In this document: positions 48,749 to 62,400 of the stretch, one piece after another
Layout: each line of letters starts with the position of its first letter
Position numbering within the stretch: the first letter of the stretch is position 1
Source: Acanthornis magna
Taxonomy: Eukaryota > Chordata > Aves > Passeriformes > Acanthizidae
Assembly: GCA_036785705.1 (NCBI GenBank)
Contig: JAWUZG010000332.1
Coordinates: forward strand, 620,001-684,000
DNA: 64,000 nucleotides
Direction: 5' to 3'
Made by a program: the position numbers and the translations under genes
Notes under the pieces: generated by a model
The model's input: only the letters and a program-made list of their open reading frames with translations
Told to the model about the DNA's origin: nothing
Databases searched by the model: none

Positions 48749-51700
48749 TGCTAAGCTGATGTCCTGAGGGGATTTCTCCAGGGAGAGACCCCTTCAAGAT
48801 GAGGCAGTGCAGTTGTGAATGGGTTTGTGTTCATTGCTGTGTTTTAAGCACACGTTCATGTGGGAATATGGAGATAGGTTTGAATGCAAGGTTAAAAGGA
48901 AAAGTTGTCACTGCATTTTAGGAGATGGATATTTTGGGTAAACTAAATTGACAGTTGCTGTGCAGAGCTCATAAAGAACCAATAATGAAGCAAAAGTTAG
49001 CACCCACTTCAGAGGGATGATTTTCTTTAAATCTATTGTTAAGGAAGTGCTGCAGATGAATGTTTTGGTCTCTCCATTGGGTCAATTATATTATCTAAGC
49101 AGGCAGGGCTGAAGCCTTCAGTGACAGCAAAAGTGGAGGGAATCTTGTATTTGGGAAAGGATATTGGCGTGGGTGAATTTCTGCCCTCCCAATGGCTGTT
49201 AAATTGAACCAAGTCCCTCAACCTCTTCCAGGCCAACTCCGGTCTGGAAACCATGATGTACTAGCAAAATGTTGTGTTATGAGACAATAATATCAGGAAA
49301 GGGATTTTAGATACTAAATAGGCACTGTATAAGAACATAACCTCACATCACTGAATTTCATACTAAATTTCTTTTGCAGCTTACTGCCATTCTCTTTGAG
49401 AAGGTCTTGCACACTCAACTGAATCTCATAAGAACTGTGACAGAATTAGCTAAGAAGCTTGTTTTCATTATTTCACATTATTTCACTCATTTTACTTTAT
49501 CACTTCATTATCTCAGTAATTGTTCTCCACTTCATTTAAACTAATCAACTATTTGTTATGGTCATTCTTAGTTTAATTCTCTCTTAGGAATCCCTTGGTT
49601 CTTTAAGATACTGAATTGAGCTAAATGTCTGGAATAGTAAGAATGAAGGGAGGAGGGGGTTGAATCCAGTGAATATTCTTTGTACTGCTCTTGGGCATTT
49701 ATGGTCTGTAACTTCCACTGAAATTAGGTGCACTAGAGTGGGTTTGACTATACTGATTTTACAAGGATATTTTATCATTTATTTGTGAGTCCAACATTTC
49801 TGTACCTACAACTTTTGAAAGTGAAAATACAGAGAACTTCAGAGTTCTCTACAAGCAAATTTCAGTAAATCAGTACATCCTCTGAGTATGACAAAACAGT
49901 TAAACTGTTGTTTCAAATTCTAGATCACACTGTTTTCATCACTCTCTAATCTCATATTCTCCTTTAAATTATAAATTGCCCAAGTGGCTTGGACTAAGCC
50001 AAGGGAACTTTTGGGATGTATTTAATATGGTTTTATTAGCTTTACTGGAGGCTCAGGGTATGATTTGGTGTGTTGGAGACATATCTGTATTCAGTGATGC
50101 CTCCCTCAGGATTCATTCTCTTTTAATGAACAGTGAGAGGCAGTGGCAGTGTGTGATGTATGTTTTAGCATGGTTGATGAGTTTCTGCAGTTAAAAACTA
50201 TGTGTCGTTGTTATTTACTCTCTAGTATTTACACTGCAAGCCTCTCTGAGGCCTCAGCCCCATTGCACTAGGCAATGTAAAAGCACAGACAGTATCTGTA
50301 TTTTTTAGCTGCTTTTCCTGAGAAGCAGAGGCAAAAGTAAGGCTTGAAAGAAATGTGTCAGACTCCTTCCTCCCCCTCAGTTACCTAACTGGTGCAGTTA
50401 CCATCCTGGGACAGGCACTGGCTAATAAATGATTGATGGTGGTGTGCTTATTTCAGGGACTCTTGGCATTCTAGAATTGTAACATTAATGAGCTCTTTGC
50501 TGACTTTGTCTTCATGATCCCCTTTCGCTGTTCGGCTCAGCAAAGGAGGCTACTAAGTAAATTGAATACTCATGAAATTCACCCAATCAAGCCTCAGGAA
50601 ACAAGGCTACATGATGAAGGGACAGAACAGAGTGAATCTGAGCCCTGCAATGCTGATTTTATTTAATAATAAGTTTAGATTTGAATGTTATTATTGGAAG
50701 TTTGGTCTACTTAATACAACATCTATGAGTAATGTACTTCTTTGTGTAGCCAAAATCAGTCAGTTTAGTAAATTCAGAAGTGCATTTAAGAAATTAAGAA
50801 AGGCTTTTTGTAACAAAAATGCTGCCCAAGGGCGTACATTATTTTATAAACATTCTAAGTTCTCCACCACTGTCATAGTGAGAGACACTGAAACGCAAAG
50901 ACTCATTAAAACATCCTAACTTGGTTTTAATGCCAAAATAAGCCATCTTCCTTACCCACACTGAATATAATTCGGTAAAGAACAGATACCTCAGAAGAAT
51001 ATGAATGCATCACCATGATGCTTATTAAAAAAAAGTTAGTGGTGTGGAATAGCATTTTATGTACTAGACAGGGTAATTATGTCTATTTAAGTAGATGCAT
51101 AGGTTTTGTCTACGGTGGTAGAATTTTTAGGTCTTTGTAAGTAATGATCCAAATTAATCAGTTGCTATGGCTCAGTATTCCTGAATATAGATTGTCTTCA
51201 GGAACTGTAACAAATGAACCCCATATAAGACAGGGTTTCACTAAAGCATTTTCTGATGTTTTTAGTTTTGGGTTGCTTCTTTCAGTCGACTCTGTTTATA
51301 AGACAAAATTTGGCTTAGAATGAATTATTTCTAAGTCATATAATATTTAGACTAAAATCATATTGAATATTGGAGCAAAACACCTTTATAGTCCTCTACT
51401 TTACAGTCATTGAAACCCACTAAGATTAGCAACTATGAAAAATTGTTATTGAAGAGCTTGACTTGGTGACTATTATAAATTTTACGTAAAAACCTTAAAA
51501 TTGTTATCCATTTCTTGCTCTCAGTAGGTACAGGGAGGAGTTTATAGCCAAATGTTCATACAAACTGAGAGTCTTTACACAATGGATTCAACCCAAAACT
51601 TTCTAAGATTAAGAATGCAGAAAAAAATTAAAAGTGACTTAGCTACATCCTCTCCCGTTTCAGTGGAGACCTGCTGTGCCATGAAGTCATAAAACCAACA

Positions 51701-53121
51701 ACTGCTAAATTACCATAGTGCTTTTAATGCATTCAGCATTTATTAATAGGAACTGCTATTAAAACAAGACACACTAAGACTCTACTTTTGCATGGATCTC
51801 TCTTTTTTTAAAATATTTTCTGAACCTTGTATTTAAAGATTTACTATGTCAGATTTTCCTGTTGTATTTTTAATAATCTTCCTAACTAATTGAAAGTTAT
51901 CTGAAACCTGATCTTTTCCTACTCTGTTGTAAGAATTAGCCTAATTTCCTAAACAGAGCTAGTGCTCTCTTTGATTGTTCTGCATGTAATAAAATGGACT
52001 ATCTGAAATTCTGGAATAAGTATATGATGTTGTACTTTAATGCTACAGACATAAAAACTCTTAGAAGCAGAGTTTTGAAAGTGAATCTTGCTGTGACCAG
52101 CTAAATTTATTGTCTCTTTGGTAAATATTTATTTTTGTGGAGACCTTAGAGACAGCAAGGATTTCCTGAGCTTTCCCAGAGCTGTGAACTGAATTCTCCA
52201 GTAGCTGATTCCATTGCTGCTGTGGCTGGATCCAGCTCTGGAAATCACAGCCTGTGGTTTTGTTAGGCTCACCCTACTCTTTCTTCTCCTTTGCTGTGGG
52301 TGTAAGGATAGATCAGCTCTGAAATTAAAATAGCATGTTATATCATCTTCTAAGAGGCCAAGCAGAGAAATAAAAAAAAGAAAAAAATCGAAAACCAAAA
52401 CAACCACCAAAAACTCCCATGAAAAAGGCTGTAATTCTTATGCAGATACAGCTACAGGAAGGTGACTACCCGAGGGTCAGAGTGGAGTGAAAAGGGCAGG
52501 GATTGATTGATGCCTGTAGCCTCAGTGGCTGTTATCTGTGCCTCTGTTCATTGATGACTTGCAGAGAAGACCAGACTTTCTCAATTGTTACTCTGAATGT
52601 CTGTGTAGTTCTTTTATAGTAACTGTGCTATCCTTATCCTTTCCATATAGCCCCCGGTACCCAGAGATCTGCAGTCCTTACTTTGTTTGCCTGTACTTCC
52701 TCATTTCACTGATAAACTGATATCCTTTCAAGGATAAACTATTTCCTTGATAACGTTTTTCTTGGAGCACAGCAGGTATTTACAGTACCTTCAAGATTTA
52801 AATTAATTGGTATACATCTTTAATTATGACTCTTAAAATAGTTGTAACTTGCATATCACAGCCAAAACCTCAGTGCCAAAGGTTTATTGACATTTGGTGT
52901 TACTTGCTTGTTTATTAAAAATGCAAGGAAGAAATTGGCATTTCTTATCTTCTTGCTGTACACTTCCAGATAAGTGAAAACAGTTTAATCTTTGTTTCCT
53001 GTAACAAGGTATTGGATTCTTGCAAAAGGGATAATTCTAGAAGCTTAAGCATCCCTTTCCAACAAACTCTTTTTTTGGTAAAGGAGATGTTTTTGGTTTT
53101 TAAATCAAAACAATGCCCACT

Positions 53122-53136
53122 AAAAAAAAAAAAAAA
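53122..53136. repeat. poly(A) tract, A15
   Basis: Uninterrupted run of 15 A. Confidence 0.9.
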
Positions 53137-53180
53137 TTAAATAGGACAGGCAGGAACAGAAGCTCATGTATACAGAGCTT

Positions 53181-53218
53181 ATATGTGTATATATATATAT
53201 ATATGTATATGTATATGT
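53181..53218. repeat. (TA)n/(TG) microsatellite
   Basis: Alternating pyrimidine-purine run: TATATA core with interspersed TG and GTATAT units. A likely polymorphic locus. Confidence 0.92.
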
Positions 53219-54552
53219 AAATGTACTTGAAGCTGACTGTAGTTAGTTGATTTGCATTCACTTGAATATGTCTTCAGACCTTTGGATTTGGAGTAATAAA
53301 GTGTCCCTGTGCCGTGCAGAACACTGAGAGATTAATGTAGACTGTGTACCAGTAATTCGCTTGTGCCACGGAGCATTTTGGAGGTGTCTCTTTCCCTGTC
53401 AGGAATTGATTCCCGTACCCATACCTTCCCAGTTGCAGTGTCAAAGGCAGACTCACACCTGGCAGTTATGCTATTACACCACCAATGCAATGCACTCATT
53501 GTCCAACAAAAACTCGGCCCTCATCTTCATTATCAATACTGTTATTTTTTCTTTAGTTAAGAGATTGATTCCTTTAACATTACAGAGTGGAAGAAATAAG
53601 CTACTTGCAGATCAATAGCATAGCACTCTTTCTTTTTTTGCCTCAGACAATCCTGAAAAAAGCAGCTTTAAATTGCTTATCTTACTGCCTCAACTGCTAA
53701 GGTAGAAAGAGCAGAAACCTGTGTTTGTTTTTTATTTAATTAATATTTTTGAAGTGTCATCTGAATTTGGGCTGCCTACTTGCTATTAAGCTGCCTTAAA
53801 ATCCCCCAGTAAGCATCAGTTTGGCCATTAAAGTCTTGCTGCTCTAATTTTTTTCTGTGTTGTGTTGACATTACATTCCAGTAGTTTAAAAAGCAGCATC
53901 AGAACACCCCAGGTTCACAGGTCAAATTAATTTGAAAGTTGGATAGAGCACTGAATGCTATTAATGGAAAATTGATCCTGAGAGATAAAGCTCATTACCT
54001 AGGAATGCATAACTGGAGTATTACCTCAGTGTAGGTCTCTCTGTCCTCTGTAGGAGTAAAGTTACCAAACGGACAAGAATTTTTATTTATATATTTTCTC
54101 TAGGAGGACTTTTAGAGGAGATTGCAGTGGACTTGTATGCAAACTGTTAAAGAATCTGTTCAGTGTTCAGACTAGGAAAAGAAAGTCCATCCAGAATTTT
54201 CTCTAAGTATGAACTCCCTGAATAAACTCTGAAGTAAAGACTGAGTAAGCAGCCAGGATGGGGCCTCAGTGGTGTCTAAGTGCTGCTCCTCTGGGTAGCA
54301 GACATCTGCTAGAAGAATTGGTATGACTTTGAGCAGAGAGCATCACTTGGAAATCTCAGAGTAACTGCGTAGTTCTGGGGTTTAAACTGTGTGAGCAAGT
54401 TGCTTTTCTGCCGTGCTTCTCTGTCAGCATTTCTGCTGGGTGTGATTTTTGTGTGTGTGTATCTTACCCTCATCCCAGATGCGATTGAAAAGCCCTTTTG
54501 TGTTGTGCCTGTCACTCAGAGGATGTGTCATTGAGTGCTATTACCTCTACAG

Positions 54553-54665
54553 GTGTCCAATCACCACCAGGGTCTAACTGGAGCTGCTTTGTCTGGAATG
54601 CTCAGGCCAACAAAGGAGGAGCCATTACAGCCTATTACAAGCGAAAGGAACTTTCCCTGGACTCA
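54553..54665 (+). CDS. candidate internal coding exon, gene not identified
   Basis: An acceptor (ctattacctctacag, AG at 54551-54552, with a plausible branch-point-like ctattac) precedes 113 bases that end at a strong donor, TCA|GTAAGTG (GT at 54666-54667). In the frame entering with two bases (phase 1) and leaving at phase 0, it encodes 37 residues including SNWSCFVWNAQANKGG and YYKRKELSLDS. The mix of W, C, Y and charged residues looks more protein-like than the neighbouring open frames. A second frame (phase 0 in) is also open and reads GMLRPTKEEPLQPITSERN, so the reading frame is not settled. I could not assign a gene. If real, the flanking sequence is intron of a plus-strand gene with very long introns. 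The alternative is a pseudo-exon. Confidence 0.3.
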
Positions 54666-57600
54666 GTAAGTGCTGCAATTTGTTTAAGAACTCCAGCAAA
54701 GTATCCTAAGTGCGTTCTTAGCGCTGCCCTGTGGGGTCTGGATGGCTCCCCTGCTGTGCCCTTTGTTTAATCTTCATTTCAGTTAAGTTATTAGCATCAT
54801 TTCTGTCTCACCTCTGCCACAATCCTTTATCCCTGGGTTACTGGAAAAAGGAAGCATCATCCTACCGAAGGAAGGGTCTCTGTGGAGTTATTTATTTTAA
54901 ATTTACACTAAGTTTTTAAAAGAAGTCTTCTTTATACCTGGGAATTAAAACTTACTGATTCTGGTAAAAATAATAGCACCTGTAGTGGTATTACAAATGT
55001 CTGGTATACGAAGTGGTAATTCCCTGCTGTAAATTGATGTACAGCAACCAGTGTACCTCTCTTTGACATAAAAATCAAGTTGATAAAATTCAAAAATAGG
55101 AGACAGGAATTGTAGTTTGAGCTGTTCACCAGAGGTCCAGAACCTGCAAACAAGATGCCCTAGGCACTCATGAAAAATGTAGGCTCTCTGCCTGTTCTTG
55201 CCCAGTGGGGTCATGTCCAAATCCTTTCACCTTTAAATCACTTTGCCTCTTGCTTCACTATTGCATCTTGCCCTTGTTTCTAGTTTGTTGCTGCCTTAGA
55301 GACTTCTGTTGTTCCTGAGAGTAGAGAGGAGCATTTATTACGAGATTTATTTGTAAAGGTCAGACTCTACATTACCTCAGCATTAGGTTCAGTCTGCAGA
55401 ATAATGATTTCATTTAGAACACTGAAGTTCTTCAGACTTATCACTTATTTTAAAATATGGTTTTGAGGAATCAAGTATATGCCAAAGTGTGGTAAATAAA
55501 TGAATCTCTGGTCAGCTGAGGCCTTCTGAAGCCTTGGAGTCTTTAATATTTTGTTAATTCATTTGTACTAAATCTTGATTTTAATAAAGTGTCTTGCATA
55601 CTTTTGACATTTTAAAAAGAGGGCACATCTTCCCAAAACACTTTCTGCTCCAAATTAGAATTCAGGTGGCTTCACATTTCCTGTTTTAACAAGAGAAAGA
55701 ATTATAAACATGTAACAGGCAGAAAATACTAATTTCTAGTGACTATTGATGTTAGTTTAATTATATATGAATAATACCAACAAGCTTTGTTTGTGTTGCT
55801 GCATTTTGTGCTACAATTCATTAGTCCTTCCCCATAAATTTAGTCATAGCTTCTTATTCATACCCTATGACAATAACAGAGCTGTTGTAAAAGTCCAGGT
55901 TTTGGAGACAGTGGTTTAAATCTTGGCTTCATTGACAAGGACCTCATTCCACCTGTTCTGGGGCTTTATGCTTGCATGATTTACTAAAGCACCTGTTTAT
56001 GTGTTTAACAATACACACATAGGAACTGTGGTTCTGTGTACTAACATCTAGAAACTCACAGAAATACTAGACACGGTATGAGCACAGATCAAAAAGACTT
56101 CTCCTTTAAGTATTTGACAGGATACAACAGATTTAGATGTACAGGGACATAAGAAACAGTATTAGCTGGCGGTGTTCTTATAAAACAAGTGACTTATGCA
56201 TTGTTAAAACTTTTGTGGGCCTCATAGTATGGTTTCAAGAGCTGTTTGAAGATGTATGATGGAATAATTTTGTGGATATTTATGGGATATCTTGCCAGTG
56301 TTACAACAGGTGAGGAGAAAGTGCTTTTTTCAAAATGTAACAAGCAGACACAAGATGCTGGGGTCATGGTCTAACCTTTGGCAGGGATTGACCTCCTGTT
56401 ATCCATTGAGAGTCAAACAAGACAGGCAGAGGGTTAGAAGGGCTTTGAACTTGGAGATGAGCAGCTCAGGTTGGAGGCAACAGAAGAAAAGGAGGACGTG
56501 CCTAAAGAAACTGTTTTTCCTACACACCCTTAAGTTTGGAGCAGAGTTGTTTCAGAGACTGGTGTGGAAGTTTGCATGATTACATATGCGTTTTGAATGT
56601 CATGCAGAAAAGATCTGTAAGGGTTGGGCGTGCTCTGGCTGCGAGGAGCCAGAGGGAGGTTGGATGTCTGAAGAACAGCCTGAGCCCTAAGAAGAAGATG
56701 GGAAAGAAATGCTGGGAAGATTGTAGATACTTTGTTTTATGGGAGAGAGAAGGGAAGATGTTAGGGGTGAAGGAGGGTTTAAGGCCTCTCTCATAGTTCC
56801 ACAGGCAAGAGGAGAGGTCTCAGACGCAGCTCACTCTTTTAGTTTGAGCAGGGGGAGATCTGGAGTATGGAGAAGGACGACAAGAGATCGTAGGTAAAGC
56901 CTGGGTTGTGTTTGTGGAGGAAAGCAACAGGAGAAGGGCAAAACGTCGAGAGACTTTTGCTAAATGTTGTAGAAAGGGTGAGGACGTGTGAGATTAGAAG
57001 TGTGAAGAATAAATATCAGAAGAGTTGAATCATAAAACTGAAAGACAGGATTTGAGAGAGAACAGTGCCTTGTGTATTTGATTTTACTCCTCTTTCTCCT
57101 TTTTTTCTCTCTCTATTTATTTCACACACTGTTGTCAGGTCTCTTTTTCAACATTTGCTTCTTGGTTAAAACCCTATCTGCTACCTGTTGTCTCTTCCTT
57201 CACTCCAGACACATTGTCCCCGAGTTTCCTTTTTTCTCTTCTTTTTTTTCACCCTGCATCCCTTCTTTAATACCTTCTTAGTCTGTATTTCTTCAACAGC
57301 AAATCCAAGTTTTTTTATTCACTTCTGAGCTCTCCGGCATACTTGCTTCCTTTGTCTACCTGTGTGTATTTTGCTGATACTTGGCTTCCTTCGTCTTTGG
57401 CAGTGTCTGTATTTGATTTAACATCTCAAAGCCTTCTTTCTTGCTGTCTCATGAGCATGGAGAATCCTTCCAAGGCTGATGGATAACTTAATCTCTTCTT
57501 TTTCTGCTGCTATTATACATAAGCAGCACAGAAATTACCTTCTGCCTTCATTTTTGTAGCAATTATGGGATGTTAGAGATGGGATGTCTACTTCCACCCC

Positions 57601-57785
57601 ATCCCAGGATACTGAAATGAAAGCTAAATAGCACTTGTAGAACTGTTCAAATTTCTGTATCAAAAGCTTGCTTCTTCACCACCTTAAACTGCATAGTCCC
57701 ATTTTTCTCTGTTCAAAGTGAATGCAAAATCATAACATAAAGGAACTATTCAGGATTGAATTTGATGGAAAAATTGGGCATGAAA

Positions 57786-57788
<3 letters not shown>

Positions 57789-57824
<36 letters not shown>
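57789..57824. repeat. poly(A) tract, A36
   Basis: Uninterrupted run of 36 A, the longest homopolymer in the window. It could be the tail of a plus-strand retroposed RNA, but the bases upstream match no element I recognise and no flanking duplication was seen. A run this long is also prone to sequencing length error. Confidence 0.93.
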
Positions 57825-57827
<3 letters not shown>

Positions 57828-58949
57828 AGCTGCCCTTACTATTAGTGCTTAACAGAATCTGTCATTTTGTCAGAGGCTGAAGGAAACATTAAAAAAAAAT
57901 CAAGGAGATGCATGTAGTATGTGAATAATTGAAAATTGCTTGTTTTGAGACTGACCCTTGAAACCTTAATAAAGACAGTACTGGGTTTTCTATTCTAGTT
58001 GAGATTTTATATCACTGCTACCGCAGAGGTGTTTGGGCATCTGCTTTGCTGAAATCCTGCAATATGATTTACAGAGATTAAATAGACTTCAGCACACCTG
58101 CATTATTTACAGTATATTATGCTTAGATCAAGTCTAACACAAAAAATGACTTGCCAAAAGCAACACAAAGATCAATGGCTTAGCTTAAAAGTAAAATTCG
58201 GGAAGCCTCATTTCCAACTTCCTTTCTACCCACTAGACACTACTTACTCCATAAATATGTGATCAAAAGATTGCTCTAATACATGTCTCTATTTAAGAAA
58301 AAAAACCCAAACTGAAAAAAATCAGTCTCCTTGGAACCATTTAATAACACTGGGGTGACAATTTTTTTAATTTTAAGTCAAAATGAATGAGCATGTTACT
58401 TGCGATCTGTGTCATATCTGTTTTCATGCCTGAAATGTGGCCTGTCATAAGTGAAATATTTAGTGGACAGTGCAATGAAGTCACCAGTTATTTATGGCAA
58501 CCTGTGAACTCTGATCAAGGAGGAAACTGTTGTCCAAACTGGCACTAAATGGAACACGGAGCCTGAACCTGACAGTTTTGTGCTGCCACTGACCATTTAA
58601 CCATGGCACACCTGAGCACTGCCTGGGTTTGGTGCCTCTGTTCCTTTCTGTCCTTCCTCTACATCCAGTGTCTCACTGTAAGCAAGAAATCCATCCCAGG
58701 ATCCAAAAATAAGGAGCATGTGTGCTTCTGGAAAATTTCCCATCAGAAAATTCCATCGTGATTCTTTTAATCAAAACATTAATCTCTCAGACATGTATCA
58801 CAAAACTTAGAGCAAACCTGGCTGCCATTCCTTCTCTTCAGTCATTCTGAAAATGATTCTGAAAAGCTGTCAGTGAAAGGTCATTGCAAAAAGAGGCAGT
58901 GCAGATGCTGAGAAGCAGCTCCAAACATGATGAACTTGATATTTTTTGT

Positions 58950-59480
58950 TCATCTCTCTCTGTGAGTTCAGTCCTTTGGGGAGGCAATGATTTGGGCAAT
59001 GCCAATCAATAAAGTGAAAATCACTGTAAAGAGTAGGCCATACATACAATAATGAGACTCACTTGTACTCAAAACCAGGTCTGAGTTCGTTTTTATTTAA
59101 GGGAGCTGCAAAGCTGGAAGATGGCAATATTTAGAAAGAAAAGTGCTGCATTCCTTCTTGTTCAGGTGACAGAGGAGTTGATTGTAGATTGCAGGGAACT
59201 TTTAATAGACCCCGTTAGCAATGAAGTCACGCAGATTCCAAGCTGCTGCTTTGCTGCTGAATGCAGGCAGAAAAGACAGTGACATCAGCTCTCAGTATTC
59301 TGAGGCCATGATTTGGGCTTTAATTACAGTCAACACCTTCAACAGGCTCTAAAACATTCGTTACAGCTCCGGGCACTGGGCTGTTCACTGCAATGCCTGC
59401 AGCCGGTTTTTAATACATTGACCTTCACGGCTGCAAGGTCCAGGGAAAGTAAGGATCGGATCCCTCCTCTCAGCTTCTTT
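58950..59480. promoter_or_regulatory. putative conserved non-coding element
   Basis: A block of about 530 bp without simple repeats, moderate in G+C against A+T-rich surroundings. It contains CCAAT followed by TCAATAAA (near 59002), AGGTGACA (near 59164) and GCTTTAATTACAG with a homeodomain core (near 59317). It lacks a long open frame in a convincing splice context. Sequence of this kind in gene deserts is often enhancer DNA, but conservation cannot be seen from one genome, so this is inference. Confidence 0.25.
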
Positions 59481-62400
59481 TTCTCTTGTGCAGTTTTGGT
59501 TTTTCTCTCCTTCCTTTGCCATAATTTATCCTTTTAATCTTCTGAGGTTTTTTTTTTCCAGTGAAGACTTTTCCAAACCTTTTTATTTCCAAGCTAAAAT
59601 TGGGTTGGCATAACCAAGTGATCTCCTGTCAGTGACTTTATCCAGGACACATTTGCTCTCATCATTCCTGGACATGGTGTTAATTAGATTTCTCTGAAAC
59701 CTATCTTGCAGCAGATGTTTTAGGCTTACCCTTTACCATGCATCTAAGAGGTCAAACTTTCCTAGGAACAAGGTTGTTTTATCTTGGAGGTGCAGTTTGT
59801 TGGCTTTTTAAGCATTTTGCTTTTCAAAGATCAATGAAACACTAATGTTTAGTTACAACATCGAGCAAGTCATCTCCATCCATTAACAATATGGTGCAGT
59901 GATATTGTAGAGCTCTCACTGCTTGATAGAAAGGATAAAAAATAGGGTTTTTTTCCTTTTTCCTGTATAGCAATAAACATCTGGGTGCCATAAAGTGTTG
60001 ATTACAGCCAAGAAATGTAATGTCTGGGGCACTCACTACTACCTAAGTGAATATTTCAAGCTCTCATGCTCCCAGGTTTTGCACACTGTTTTGAAGTTTC
60101 CTTGTGCCAGAGCCCTGCATTGAGGTTGGTTCAGCGCTGCCCTCACTGCTGTTTTCTCCCTCTCTCTGGCGAGATGCCAAACTCACCCAATGAGTAGAAT
60201 GTGCAAAAATAAATTGGGACATGATTAGGACAGAGGGAAAAGAATTATACTTCTGAGTATATGTGAATAAAATGCCCTAAGTAAGCAGGCTGCAATCAGG
60301 TCTTTGTTCCATCAGGGTCTGAGCAAGACCCTGGGCATCCCCTCGGTTACAGGTCTCTTTCAAGCTGTTTTGGCAGTGCCAACTGACCTGCTTTTGCTGC
60401 TGAACAGGGACAGCAGGCAAGTCCATGCCAGAAAGCCACTTGTGTCTGACTGCAGATGGCCAGGGTGGCTCCTGGTCAGAGATCCTCGAGGCCACACTCT
60501 GTAGTACTAAACAAACTCTTTCCTGCTTAATGAAATGAGGACCTTTGTGTGATCCTGACATCAGCTGGCACAGGTTGGTGTGCCTGCCCTGTGTAGTGCT
60601 TGACCTGTTCCCGTTAGGTCTGGGTGGGGCCACCATCCCTGGGAGGGATTTCCATCAAAACCTGCTGCCCTTTGCATTGCCTCCTTTTCTGCTCCTAATG
60701 GTTATGCTTCCAAAATTTGGATGATAATGATTGCTTTTCCCTCCCACGTGGCCACATCTTACCATCTTCTTTCCAAGTAATTAAAATCCTTTATTCAGTG
60801 CCTACATCATTTGCATCATTCACTCTGTGATCATCCCCCTTTGTTCTGGTCAGTGCTGGGACTGGATGGTGATTTTTGCCCCACGTTCAGTGAGAATCCT
60901 GCTGCACTGGAGGCTCAGCTGTTTCTTTTTGGTTTTGGTAAAACTGTACTGGGAATGGTGTTGTGACAAATTCATAGGATTAAGGACAGAGGGCAGCCTT
61001 CTTCCAGGAGAGAGTTGATTTATACCACCAGACAAAATGTTGCAATTTTGTTCTTTAGTATGAAAAAATATTGTTGTATTTAATATGTAACAATAAGGTT
61101 ATTTTGCCATTTTCTGCCTTTCTCTTTAAAGTGCCTGAGACAAAGCGGTGACTTTTTTTTCCAGAGAAGGCAGTGATACTGTGAATTATGTCTCAAAAGC
61201 ACACCTTTTTGGTGCAGCATTTCTAGTTTATAACCTCTGTTTGCTCGAAGAGTTCAGAGGAAGAAAAGGAAAGAAATGGGGATTGGGGGAAAGGCAAAGA
61301 CAGCCATGAACACCATTCTATTTAAGCTTTAACAATGTTACAGAATTGCCAGTCTTAACATATTGCTGTGGTATTCCGCAACTGCAGACATTTCTTCTTC
61401 TCTTTCATGATAATGAAAATGAAATACTATTTCACCTTGAAAGCTTTACTTCTGCAATGGGATTTCAATCATAGTGCATTTGTCCAGAAACCACCAAACC
61501 TTGAGATGAATAAAAGGTTTGACAGCTGCACATCGATGAGCTCTAGTGACCTATTTTCCTGTGCTCCTACCTGTATTATATTGTGTGAGCAGGCTATACC
61601 AAATGTGTGATTATTGCTACATTTATAATGTGGTCCACCCAGAATCACAAATAGCGGATTACAAGAAAAAAATATTGTTTGGGGGAATCTTAAAATTATT
61701 AAAAAAAAATTAAAATCCACTGTCAGTCAACTTGTATTGATACAGAAGGATAACAAAGCATTTTAAATTAGCTCAAGAAATTATATTTTTAATGGCTCCC
61801 TCTGTTTTGGACGAAGGGAAAAATTGGTGACTAGCTCTCACACCAAGCCCCTACAGCAGACAATGCGACTTGAGAAAAGTATAGTATGTGGTATAATTTA
61901 TTAGTGCACAGGTTGCCTGCAGTACATGCTAAATCCTCTGCATAACTTATTAGTGATATAAAGATTTTGAATTTTTTCCAAGTACCAGCATTTGTTTTGA
62001 TTTGTTAAAATGTGAGGTGTGAAAGCAGATGTTATTGGTGTCATCTCCTGGAGTGTGAAGGTGCAAATACGCTGTAATGCTGGAGTGCAAAGTCAAGCTG
62101 AAATGATGAAGTCCCAGTAGTAAAGCAGTTCCCTGTGTACATCCATGGAGAGGTAATCACCATGAAACACAGAGGTTCTTCTGAAACTCCTTAGCATAAA
62201 AATAGCAGATTCATTCCAGCATCAGTAGTGACGTGTCTTTTCCCACCCCCTGGCTCCTGGAAAAGTTAGATCTCCATGCAATGCTATTTTGACTGATACT
62301 GAATAAGTTAATGACTAAGCAGAAGTTAGTGAGGACAGACATTTGGTGAGATTGGTTTCTGCCAAGCAGTTCAGACTTAGCACAGTTTTAAGCATCAGTT

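Larger units (their letters stand above)
48749..57788. other. non-coding stretch around a candidate exon
   Basis: Apart from the exon candidate at 54553-54665, no gene is seen. It contains a 10-bp tandem pair CATTATTTCA at 49466-49485, an A15 run at 53122-53136, a TA/TG microsatellite at 53181-53218, and a purine-rich interval (about 56430-57060) followed by a pyrimidine-rich one (about 57080-57450). Confidence 0.55.

Noticed and set aside
50572..50919. 115-codon plus-strand open frame starting with ATG
   Set aside because: The translation is K/N/F-rich as expected from A+T-rich DNA, with no recognisable family and no promoter or splice context.
60277..60636. 119-codon minus-strand open frame
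   Set aside because: No recognisable domain, no splice sites at sensible places, and the surrounding sequence is ordinary non-coding DNA.
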